Of a DNA stretch of 64,000 nucleotides, positions 34,413-43,495 are shown piece by piece. The stretch comes from Colocasia esculenta (taxonomy: Eukaryota; Streptophyta; Magnoliopsida; Alismatales; Araceae). How positions within the stretch are numbered: position 1 is the first letter of the stretch; every line of letters starts with the position of its first letter. Location of the stretch: assembly GCA_014218235.1 (NCBI GenBank), contig CM024755.1, forward strand, positions 80,607,960 through 80,671,959, read 5' to 3'. A program made the translations under genes and the position numbers. Under the pieces are notes generated by a model, which did not search any database, was not told the DNA's origin, and was given only the letters and a program-made list of their open reading frames with translations.

Positions 34413-36415
34413 TTAGGAGTTTCCTTGGTATGGCAGGGTATTACAGGCGATTTATCTAAGACTTCTCAAAGATTGCAGCACCGATGACAAGGCTTACTAG
34501 GAAGGGAGTACCATTTGTATGGTCATCTGATTGCAGGCGTAGCTTCATGGAATTGAAGAAGCGGCTCACTTCAGCACTGATATTGGAAATACCGTCAGGC
34601 CGAGGTGGTTTTGTGACATACACAGATGCATCCAGGAGAGGACTTGGGGCAGTGCTTATGCAACATGGAAAGGTGGTGGCGTATGCATCCAGGCAATTGA
34701 AGTGGCATGAGGAAAACTACCCCACACATGACTTAGAGTTGGCAGCGGTGGTGTTTGCATTAAAGATATGGCGGCATTACTTGTATGGTGAGAGGTTTGA
34801 GATATTCACGGACCACAAGAGTTTGAAATACATCTTTTCATAGAAAGACTTAAATTTGAGGCAGCGCAAGTGGATGAAATATCTCAAGGATTATGATTTC
34901 AGTTTGACATATCACCCAGGCAAGGCAAATGTGGTAGCAGATGCTTTGAGCAGGAAAGCGGTCATGAGTCACATGATGATGAGGGAGTGGAGGCTATATG
35001 AAGATGTGGCAGAAAACTCCTTGATTGTTCCAAGTAGCCACCGAAGAGTAGTGTCAGCGAGTAGCACCATAGATCCGTCTTTATATTGGCAGATTATAGA
35101 AGCACAAAAGGTAGATGAGCACCTGGCTAATATTGTGAAGATGGAGGATGTCACCATAGATGATGATTGTGTGGTCCAGTTCAGGCACAGGTTGTATATT
35201 CCAAGTGAAGCTGGTGTAAAGCAGAAAGTGTTAGAGGAAGCACATTGGACCAGGTACACCATACACCCCGGAAGCACCAAGATGTATCAAGATTTGAAGA
35301 AATATTTCTGGTGGCCAAGCATGAAGAGAGAGATAGCGGAATTCATAGCAAGGAGCTTAGTATGCCAGCAAGTTAAGGCGAAGCATCAAAGGCCAGGTGG
35401 TTTGTTACAGCCATTACCAATACTGCAGTGGAAGTGGGATGATATAGCAATGGACTTTGTTACAGGTTTACCCAGGACAACGTCAGGTCACAACAGCATT
35501 TGGGTCTTTGTTGACAAAGGTATGCAGGTTACTAGCAGTGAGTATGCCATGGGCAGTGGACCGATTAGAGAGATTATATGTTGAGAAAATTGTACCATTG
35601 CATGGAATACCAGTCACTATCATTTTAGACAGGGATCCTAGGTTTACATCCAGCTTTTGGAGGAGTTTGCATAGGGTTGTGGGCACGCAATTGAGGTATA
35701 GTTCAACATACCATCTCCAAACCGATGGACAGACGGAGAGAACAATACAGACTATTGAAGATATGCTTCGAGCTTGTTGTTTGGTTTGGGGAGGCGGATG
35801 GGAGCAGCACTTAAGTATGGTCGAGTTCGCCTAAAACAACAGCTACCACACAAGCATCGGTATGGCACCGTATGAAGCTCTCTATAGAAGACCTTGTAGG
35901 ACACCGTTGAATTGGCACGAGGTAGGTGAAAGGCAGGTAATGGGACAAGAATTGGTGCAGCAATGTGCAGAAATGGTTAAATTCATTAAGGAGAAGCTTC
36001 AAACAGTGCAAAGTCGGCAAAAGAGTTATGCAGATACACGACATAGGCCCCTACAGTTTGAGGTTGGTGATTATGTGTTCTTAAGGGTTTCTCCAACCAA
36101 GGGTGTGTTGAGGTTCAGCAAGAAGGGCAAATTGAGCCCAAGGTATGTAGGTTTCTTCCAGATTCTAGAAAGAATTAGTGAGACGACGTACAGGTTGGAG
36201 CTTCCAGTAAATTTTACTGATGCACATGATGTATTTCATGTCTCAATACTGAGGAGGTACATCCGAGATCCTTCACAGATTGTTAGTTACACCCGAGATG
36301 ATTTGAAGCAAGATATGTCTATACCAGAGTATCCCATGATGATTACAGGGCGCCGAACACAGAAATTATGAAATGTACAAGACGTATTCATACTTGTTTG
36401 AGTAAGCGTTAATTT
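34413..36415 (+). pseudogene. pol: G3 pol, second part: end of RT, RNase H, integrase, chromodomain remnant
   Basis: RT end (SFLGMAGYYRRFI), RNase H (VTYTDASRRGLGAVLMQHGK, THDLELAAVVFALK), then integrase: HHCC region with the first Cys changed to Ser (RSLVCQQVK), D in AMDFVTGLP, a frameshift near 35510, D in ILDRDPRF and E in TERTIQ. Stops lie at about 34457, 34843, 35582 and 35832. The C-terminal chromodomain is mostly deleted: after GRRTQKL the sequence jumps to YSYLFE in another phase near 36395-36415, which is the normal chromodomain end. Without that module targeting to heterochromatin would be impaired. Confidence 0.86.
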
Positions 36416-36504
36416 CTTTTAGGTGATAGTTCTATATATGTTGAACTGTTAATTACGTTTACTCCTTTAATTTCGAGGATGAAATTTCTTTTAGGTGATA
36501 GTAA

Positions 36505-38566
36505 TGTAATATACTGAATGTCGGATCGAGGTTTACTGGGTTTGGGGGCTAATGTGTAACCAATTGGTTGAGTCGATGCATGTATATGTGTTTTTACAGG
36601 TTGGTATGGCTTGGTGGTAGGCTGGAGGGTTGGAAATTCCACCCCAAATAGACCTATGCCGGGTTCATCAAGAACGCGTCCAACACAGACGTCGTGTTTC
36701 TTGCATGAATGTGGCCACGAAGTCTATCACGATTTCGGGCCACCTTCAGTGCACGCGTCTGCATGCGCGTCGCGTGTCGCACGCAGGGGCGCTGAGGGTT
36801 TAATCGCGACGGTGGGGTACGTCGTGTTTTGAAATGCGACGGCCCGATACGTTGCGATTTAGGCTCAGTGTATTTTGGGCCTCTGCCCTAGCGGAACAGT
36901 GTTGTTGCACTATTCAGCTGAGGGAGAAGGCTGTAAAGGGGGTTCCTGTGATTCTTGAGGTGATTTAGGAGTTCTAGTTGTCCATTCGGCATGGTTCTGG
37001 TGCGAGGAGGTGCTTTGGAGCGTGGGGAACGCCGGGATATCATTGGTTTTGTGTTTCACCAGTTAGTAGGTGCACTTTCCTTTTTCAGCTTGTATGAGAC
37101 ATGTGGATTAGGGTTTATAAGATTTGACTCAGGAATTATGAGAGCATGATAGAGAGCATGCTAGGGTTTCATTTATATGCTTATTTCCCTGCTTAAACAG
37201 TATGTATGGTTAGTTGATGTGATTTCCGGAACAGGGTTTGGGTCTTCGTTCTGTCACCCAAAAGGCGATGGAACCAGATGTCGTGATTCATGTCTAAAGG
37301 CAACGGGTTGGTCCGTCACGATTCAAGTCTCTAAAAACATCCACTGTGTTGGACGCGATTTAGATTATGGACACCCGAGCTCTGGGGCTCTGTGACCAAT
37401 CTATCTGTTCTGTGTTATGCACTGCTTGGGCAGTGGTGGTTATGCAATGTAGAGGTTGTATGAGGTGTAACAGCTTATACCGTGATTGAAAACGATGGTT
37501 TTGTCTTGGTAATGTGTGCACAACGAGTTGGGTGTTCACGCATTCCGAGGTTACCACTCTAGTCAGGTCCCCAGCACTGGGTGCTCAGGGTTTGTCTCGG
37601 TACAGTGAGTACCGTCAAGGTTTGTGTCGTCTCCCTGGACACCCTCACTTCTGAGTTTGAGTTGTATGTCCGGCCGAGGGAAAGATGGCAAGGGGCAGCG
37701 ACACGTGTTTGTGGTTGTGCGGTCGCTTATAGCACGCTCGTGGTTGGGGGACGGACACTAGTAGACGTACTGGTCTCCAACTAGTCCTGTTTCCAGTGCC
37801 TCACTTTAGGGTTCTCAGTCGGAGTACCAAAAGGTGTCAGGCATGGGCCTGCAGCGGTGTAGTCTGTAGGAGTAGTGTTAGTTGTCTCCACAGTTCTTGT
37901 CTTGTTGAGGTGGAGTGGCAGCTGGACCGTTCGTCCATGGCTACGAGACTGAAAGGTGGACTTGTGTTGTTTGTCTGGGTTTGAGGCTGGTGTCACAAAC
38001 CAGTTCTCGTGACCCTTGTGCGGCATGCCCTTCTTTTTCTTGTACACATGCTTGTGGTTTGCCGTTTACTTACTTTACAATCGTAGTACCCTGTGTAGGC
38101 TGATCATCGTTATTTGTTATTTAATTATGTTGTTTATAATGTTGTACATTGCTTGTTCGGCTTTGGGGGAGTTTCCCTACTGAGCCAATGACTTGTGAGG
38201 CTCACCCCTTCTTCTTCCAGGTGAAGGAGAGCAGGAGGGTTCCCATCCCTCTTCTTGTTCGGGACCGCACCGTAGTGGAGTCGGGCCTTCGCCACCAGCA
38301 GAGTAACTTTTCACCTTGTTGAGCCTTGGGTGTTTGTCCCAGGCTGTTGTACTTCATACCAAGACTTATGTATGGAACTGAATATGTACATTTCATGTGA
38401 ATATATGTGAGATATGGAATCTTTTATTTGTTCAGCGTGTTCATTTATATTTCCATGGACATGTGTGTGTTGATATCCCTTGCGAGGCTACGGCCCGATC
38501 GGGGGAGACGGAGTCGTGTTGGGCACGTTATTGGGTTAACGGGCCTGAGCGGCAAGGACCGTCACA
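36505..38566 (+). repeat. G3 3' LTR (2062 bp)
   Basis: Begins TGTAATATACTG after a weakly conserved purine tract (TTTTAGGTGATAGTA) and ends GGACCGTCACA. Contains CGTCGCG/TCGCGAC motifs at 36660-36865, a hairpin TGAGCC/GGCTCA at 38181-38204 followed by a pyrimidine tract and CAG|GT at 38220. No coding capacity. Confidence 0.85.
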
Positions 38567-39336
38567 TAGAGTCTGTCCCAAAACCTAACAGTCCCATCGC
38601 CCAGCAACTCAACCTATGGAAGTAGTAAGACTTTGTGCAGCTTGGGATCTGCCTGCTGAGCCTCTTTAACCTACCTGACTATGGCTGGAGCAACTAGCAA
38701 ACTACCCAACATGCACTTCTGTCGTCTAGTGGAAACTCTGAAGGACTGCTCTACTGCAGTCTGCCACAACCGCCACTCTCTCATCATGAGATGGCTGATC
38801 TATGCCTTCTTATTCAGTGCCACAACTTCCACTACATTAGCCTTCCTAAGCTGATACTCAATGCTGAAATCATAGTCCTTCAGGTACTCCATCCAGCGCC
38901 GCTACCTCATATTCAAATCCATCTGCGAAAAGACATACCACAAACTCTAGTGGTCGGTGGAAACCACAAATCTCATGTCGTACATGTAGTGATGCCAGAT
39001 ACTCAAAGGAAAGACCACAGCTGCCAGCTCCAAGTCGTGGGTTGGGTAACTCTCCTCGTGAGGCTTCAACCGATGCGACGCATAAGCCACCACTTTTCCA
39101 TGTTGCATCAAGACTGCTCCTAAGCCAATTCCAGAAGCATCTGTGCAGACCTCAAAACCCTCCGTACTTGAAGGCAACACCAGGACTGGCGCTAATGTAA
39201 GTAGTCGCTTCAACTCCATGAAGCTCTGCTCACACTGCTCCGACCACTCAAAAGGTATTCTCTTCCTCGTCAAACGAGTCAGGGGTGCTGCAATTTGTGA
39301 AAAATCTCTAATAAATCTGCGGTAGTAACCAGCCAA
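38567..39336 (-). pseudogene. pol: G0: reverse-strand Ty3/gypsy pol fragment (RT end and RNase H)
   Basis: Read right to left: the RT terminal block LAGYYRRFIRDFSQ next to the CACTA end, then RNase H with CTDASGIGLGAVLMQHGK, VVAYASHRLKPHEESYP, THDLELAAVVF and TDH, then the decayed linker towards integrase (YDFSIEYQ, NVVEV). It is cut on the right by the CACTA element at 39337 and on the left by G3 at 38566, so it is the oldest visible layer. Stops occur after the TDH motif. The rest of this element would lie outside the window. Confidence 0.85.
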
Positions 39337-39575
39337 CACTACAAGGAAAAGCGACATTACCGACGGATATTTCCAACGGAAAAATTTCGTCGATAATACC
39401 ATCGGAAATTTTGACATAAGTGTTCATTCGGAAATATCCATCAGAATGTTCGACGGAACATAACATGTCAAAAATGTCGTCGGTAATACCGACAAGTTTT
39501 CTATTGTCGGAAGAAGTCGTCGAAAATGCTGATAGATATTCCGACGGAAAACGTTCCGTCGGAATATCCATCGTC
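39337..39575 (+). repeat. CACTA 5' terminal inverted repeat and subterminal repeats
   Basis: CACTACAAGG at 39337, then at least eight copies of CCGACGGA/TCCGTCGG or close variants in both orientations, including CCGACGGAAAACGTTCCGTCGG as an inverted pair near 39540-39561. Such repeats bind the element's own protein in En/Spm. Confidence 0.88.
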
Positions 39576-39625
39576 AACCCCCCATTCCCGCCCCTCTCCC
39601 GCCCCCCTCCTGCCTTCCTCCCGAA

Positions 39626-39795
<170 letters not shown>

Positions 39796-40120
39796 CCTCC
39801 AGGATGGTCACCGCCTCCTCCTCCGCCTGCGAGCTGCAGGAACTGACGCCGCCGCCGCCTACTCCGCCCCGACGCCGCTGCCGCCGTCGTCGCTACCTGC
39901 ACTGCCGTCGCGGAACTTAGGTGCAACCCCCCCCCCCCACTCCGCCACTACCCCTTCCCCTTCCCCTCCTGCGCCCCACCTCCACTGCCCTCCCCCCCTT
40001 CCTGTGCAACCCCCCCCCCCACCCCGCCACTGTCCCTCCCTCTCTTGCGCCCCACCGCCACTACCCTCCCCCCTTCCTGTGCAACCCCTCTACTGCCAAT
40101 CTCTGTCTCCATCATGCAAG
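39796..40120 (+). other. GC- and C-rich CACTA leader
   Basis: CCG-rich sequence with several runs of nine or more C, and two imperfect direct repeats of CTTCCTGTGCAACCCC (about 39997 and 40072). It could be an untranslated leader; no gene is recognised. Confidence 0.45.
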
Positions 40121-41155
40121 AATATGTCCGACCATTTATCAAAGTATGATATCTTAGCACTTTTATTTGGTGAATTAGGTATACTGTAAACAAGGATATA
40201 GTTTAGTTTAATTTCAGATTAGATGGGTTTTTTTTTAAATGTTAGACTGGGAAATGAATAGAGATATTGAAGTTCCAATCTTTTGCATAGTTTGTCGAGT
40301 TTTCCTTCTGTAGTGTAGAAAGATACATAATATTCCTTTGTGAAAAGGTTTCAGATGACACTAAACAAAGAAGTAGAACATATACATGCAACAAAGATAA
40401 CAAATGACAAGTCACAAAGTAACTGTTTTGGTCTGGCCTGAATATCTTGTCATCTCTCTTCATTTGTGTATGCATCCATCTCTTCTCTCCTCTAGAGGTT
40501 GCCATGCTGACAGAACCCCACAACCTCTTGTCAGCTGAAAGCCTAAACAGAAGAGGGAAAGGAAATTCAGTTCAAATGGCTCCCAATACCAAGCCACGCC
40601 AAGCAACAAATAAGATACAAACCTCACCAACACACCCCTTTATAAACATACCTGAATGCACAGAAAAACTACTAACAGTTAGATTTTAACCCATGACCTC
40701 ATAATTTTTATCGTACATAGATGGTTAATTACTAGGCTACTCCTTAAATACAACAGGTCTTATGTACTTGTGTTTCTCTTTTGTCATCATTCTCGTGACA
40801 ATTTAATCTTGCTGAATTTTCTTCTTTGCAAGGCCATTTTTTGTTGTTGGAGACATAACCTATTACATTTATCTCATAGAAATTCCTTATGAACATGATC
40901 CCCATGGGATTTGAACTAATAGAAAGTAAAACCCGTGGATTTTGATTACTCAGCATTTTATAGGTATCCAAACATGGAACTCTCCATTACGGTTTCCACG
41001 TTCCAGGTGGCATCCTTGCTACATAACCTCAAGATCTGCTTCTATTCACAAAATAAATAGAAGTAGGTGATCTGAATCACAGCTTCAAAATGAACCATGG
41101 GAGGTTACATATACATGAGAAAAACAACTAGAGTCGTAGTTTATAGTATGCACAA
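40121..41155. other. Unassigned CACTA interior
   Basis: AT-rich sequence with no ORF that resembles a known protein. On the reverse strand this is downstream of the NRPD2 fragment's stop and may include its captured 3' flank. Confidence 0.4.
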
Positions 41156-41687
41156 CTACTCCAGGAAACAAAAGAAAAAGGCATCTGACCTAATAGACCT
41201 CTGTTTTGAATTTGAGGCATATCCCATGCTAAAGAGCTCCTCGTATAGCAGCTTGGCACCATGTACAGTGATCTTCATGATGTTTTCTGAAGACTGACAG
41301 AATAGGCAGTAAGGTCCCCTGACCTTCTTACCACTAGGGACTGGTCGTTGGATCACATTCGTGACTCTGGTGCATGTCTGGCAAACATGCATCTGTGAGG
41401 AGTCACAAAGTGTGAATAGGCGTTCGTGAAGGTTCGCAGTGACCCCATGGGCAAGTAGGCAGTCCCTCTCCATTTCTCCGAACCTGACTCCCCCAAATCT
41501 TTTCCTATCAGCTACTAGTTGTCGTGTAAGTGGGTGCACTGGCCTTGTGTTCCTGAATTTCACCTTATCCTCTGCCATGTGAATCAGCCTCTGGTAAAAT
41601 GTCATCCCCATGAAAATCAGACAATGCATCATCTCACTTGTTCGGCCATTGCAAACTCTCTCAGCTCCCCATCTTTGATATCCTGTC
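41156..41687 (-). pseudogene. NRPD2: Captured fragment of NRPD2/NRPE2 (second-largest subunit of RNA polymerase IV/V), copy A
   Basis: Read on the reverse strand, open for about 177 codons from 41687 to the TAG at 41156. It matches the C-terminal part of RNA polymerase second-largest subunits: GYQRWGAERVCNGRT, FYQRLIHMAEDKVKFRN, VHPLTRQ, the hallmark RFGGVRFGEMERDCLLAHG, a zinc-binding clamp with CQTC and CLFC pairs, and KLLYEELFSMG near the end. The wording FMG.TFYQRL.HMAEDKVKFRNT.PVHPLTRQ and GPYC fits the Pol IV/V form as I recall it better than Pol I, II or III. The exon is preceded by a splice acceptor (TTTGCATTTCAG|G), so it was captured as genomic DNA. There are no internal stops, unlike the transposase beside it. 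The upstream 85% of the gene is absent, so it is not a working subunit. Confidence 0.82.
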
Positions 41688-41755
41688 CTGAAATGCAAAG
41701 AATGGTGAGAATCTAATTATAGCAATGGAGCTAGCAACCTTATTCCCGATGATAA

Positions 41756-41951
41756 TCATAGAAAATGTTCCTTAGCTACTAGTTGCTGCGTAAGTGGGTG
41801 CACTGGCCCTGTGTTCCTGAATTTCACCTTATCCTCTGCCATGTAAATCAGCCCATGATAAAATGTCAACCCCATGAAAATCAAACATTGCATCATCTCA
41901 CCTGTCCGGCCATTGCAAACTCTCTCAGCTCCCCATCTTTGATATCCAGCC
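41756..41951 (-). pseudogene. NRPD2: NRPD2/NRPE2 partial exon, tandem copy B
   Basis: Begins after the same splice acceptor (TTTGCATTTCAG) at 41951 and repeats the first 58-59 codons of copy A, through VHPLTQQLVA, then passes into intron-like sequence. Differs from A at several residues (YHGLIYMAED). No stop inside the exon part. Confidence 0.85.
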
Positions 41952-42018
41952 CTGAAATGCAAAGAATGGTGAGAATCTAATTATAGCAAGGGAGCTAGCA
42001 ACCTTATCCTAGTGATAA

Positions 42019-42214
42019 TCATAGAAAATGTTCCTTAGCTATTGGTTTCCGTGTAAGTGGGTCCACTGGCCCTCTGTTCTTGAATTTCACCTTATCCTCT
42101 GCCATGTGAATTAGCCTCTGATAAAATGTCAGCCCCATGAAAATCAGACAATGCATCATCTCACCCGTCCAGCCATTGCAAACTCTCTCAGCTCCCCATC
42201 TTTGATATCCAGCC
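42019..42214 (-). pseudogene. NRPD2: NRPD2/NRPE2 partial exon, tandem copy C
   Basis: Same limits as copy B, starting at the acceptor at 42214; reads CNGWTGEMMHCLIF and VDPLTRKPIA. Its deduced peptide is identical to copy D. Confidence 0.85.
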
Positions 42215-42282
42215 CTGAAATGCAAAGAATGGTGAGAATCTAATTATAGCAAGGGAGCTAGCAACCTTATTCCTAGTGATAA

Positions 42283-42478
42283 TCATAGAAAATGTTCCTT
42301 AGCTATTGGTTTCCGTGTAAGTGGGTCCACTGGCCCTCTGTTCTTGAATTTCACCTTATCCTCTGCCATGTGAATTAGCCTCTGATAAAATGTCAGCCCC
42401 ATGAAAATCAGACAATGCATCATCTCACCCGTCCAGCCATTGCAAACTCTCTCAGCTCCCCATCTTTGATATCCAGCC
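42283..42478 (-). pseudogene. NRPD2: NRPD2/NRPE2 partial exon, tandem copy D
   Basis: Starts at the acceptor at 42478. Virtually identical to copy C at the DNA level, so this duplication is the most recent. The sequence upstream (42571 onward) is not recognisable as NRPD2. Confidence 0.85.
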
Positions 42479-42570
42479 CTGAAATGCAAAGAATGGTGAG
42501 AATCTAATTATAGCAAGGGAGCTAGCAACCTATTCCTAGTGATAATCATAGTAAATGTTCCTTAGTTACT

Positions 42571-43084
42571 GTTGCCTCCTCATGGGTAACTTTATAGAGT
42601 TCCTTCCTATTGAATCATTATGTCCCGCTCCATGACATAGCAATGCAAATGGGCCTTTAACACCAGTGAGGTATATATCCCAATTTAGGAGAAAAAAATT
42701 TATGTACAACTCTTCCTTCTAGACATTAGATCCTTGATTCGAACTTCATTCAATAGGACATTATTATATGGATTAATTTTAATTATTTACTTTCAGTTTA
42801 GTGATTAGTATTGTAGTTCTTACTTTAATGTAATTCCTTTACATGTATGTGTGAATTGGTTTAATATTGCACCTATTCACATGTAATATTTTGTTTTCAT
42901 TTTCCTTTCATATTTATGTGGTTTTTAAATTTGATCTATGCATGTATAGCAATTTATCACTGCAAACACCTCACGAGAGCGTGTTAAGCCCGTGTCAATG
43001 AACCTTCCCATTCAAGACTTTGGGATTGATGTGCACGAGTCTTATTTTCAATGATGAGAACGTGTATATCTAACTCAAAGTCTT
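42571..43084. other. Unassigned CACTA segment
   Basis: AT-rich, no ORF. A 12-bp perfect inverted repeat TTCAAGACTTTG / CAAAGTCTTGAA pairs 43011-43022 with 43075-43086, directly left of the long foldback. Confidence 0.5.
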
Positions 43085-43400
43085 GAATTGTCCCGTTTTG
43101 GACAGTCTGTGAATGTTTGATCATAGTTAGGTGGTTATTTACTATATGTGTTTGTACAATTGTTGAAAATTTTGGTTGCGTCTTCTCACTCTCTCTGGTA
43201 TACCTTTATTGATTTTGAATATTTTCTTAGCCACTTAGAAATAAGTGTTTAAGAAAATTCTTAATCAATAAATATTTTGGTATATCAGAGAGGTGTGGGA
43301 AGATGATGTCGAAATTTTTAGAAAACTGTACAAACATATAGTAAATGACCATTTGAGTGCGATCAAATATTCATGGATGGGTAAAAACTGATAATTTAAC
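43085..43400. repeat. Long foldback (inverted repeat, arms about 155 bp) upstream of the CACTA transposase
   Basis: The left arm 43085-43237 pairs with the right arm 43242-43400 around a 4-base loop (CACTTA GAAA TAAGTG). Well-paired blocks include TTTACTATATG with CATATAGTAAA, TTTGTACA with TGTACAAA, CTCTCTGGTATACC with GGTATATCAGAGAG, and TTTGATC with GATCAAA. Arm identity is roughly 70% by eye. A transcript reading through would fold to a long hairpin that a Dicer-like enzyme could cut. It ends about 95 bp before the transposase ATG, next to a likely splice acceptor (TGTGTAG|GAAAA), so it may lie in a leader intron. Confidence 0.72.
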
Positions 43401-43495
43401 GAATATGTCCTACCTATTCATTTTGACTTACTCGAACGATGTGAGGGTGAGTTGGGTTTTAACTCGTGACATGACATTTAATCTGTGTAGGAAAA

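Larger units (their letters stand above)
23392..38566 (+). mobile_element. G3: Ty3/gypsy chromovirus-type element, broken by C1 and two solo LTRs
   Basis: 5' LTR (only the last 575 bp, itself split by solo LTR A), altered primer site, gag, protease, RT split by solo LTR B, RNase H, integrase, remnant chromodomain, 3' LTR of 2062 bp. The 5' LTR part aligns with 37993-38566. The right flank is reverse-strand gypsy pol (G0), the insertion target. Many stops and frameshifts. Confidence 0.88.
41688..42570 (-). repeat. 264-bp tandem repeat made of intron end plus exon start
   Basis: Exon starts at 42478, 42214, 41951 and 41687 are spaced 264, 263 and 264 bp. Each unit holds about 196 bp of exon and about 68 bp of intron ending in the acceptor. 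The right-hand junction is inside the exon, at the GTAGCT that continues to GATAGG in copy A but to AAGGAACATTTTC in the others. Confidence 0.92.

Noticed and set aside
39796..40160. CCG-rich CACTA leader considered as a captured first exon of a host gene
   Set aside because: No recognisable protein motif and several homopolymer C runs; not enough to call a gene.
41156..41687. Possibility that the RNA polymerase subunit fragment is a working gene
   Set aside because: Only the C-terminal part is present, no upstream exons are visible, and it lies within the CACTA element beside tandem partial copies.
41156..42489. Assigning the fragment to RPB2 (Pol II) because of the RFGEMERDC motif
   Set aside because: That motif is shared by all second-largest subunits. 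Flanking residues (MAEDKVKFRN, GPYC, PVHPLTRQ) fit the Pol IV/V form better from memory; a tree is needed to be certain.
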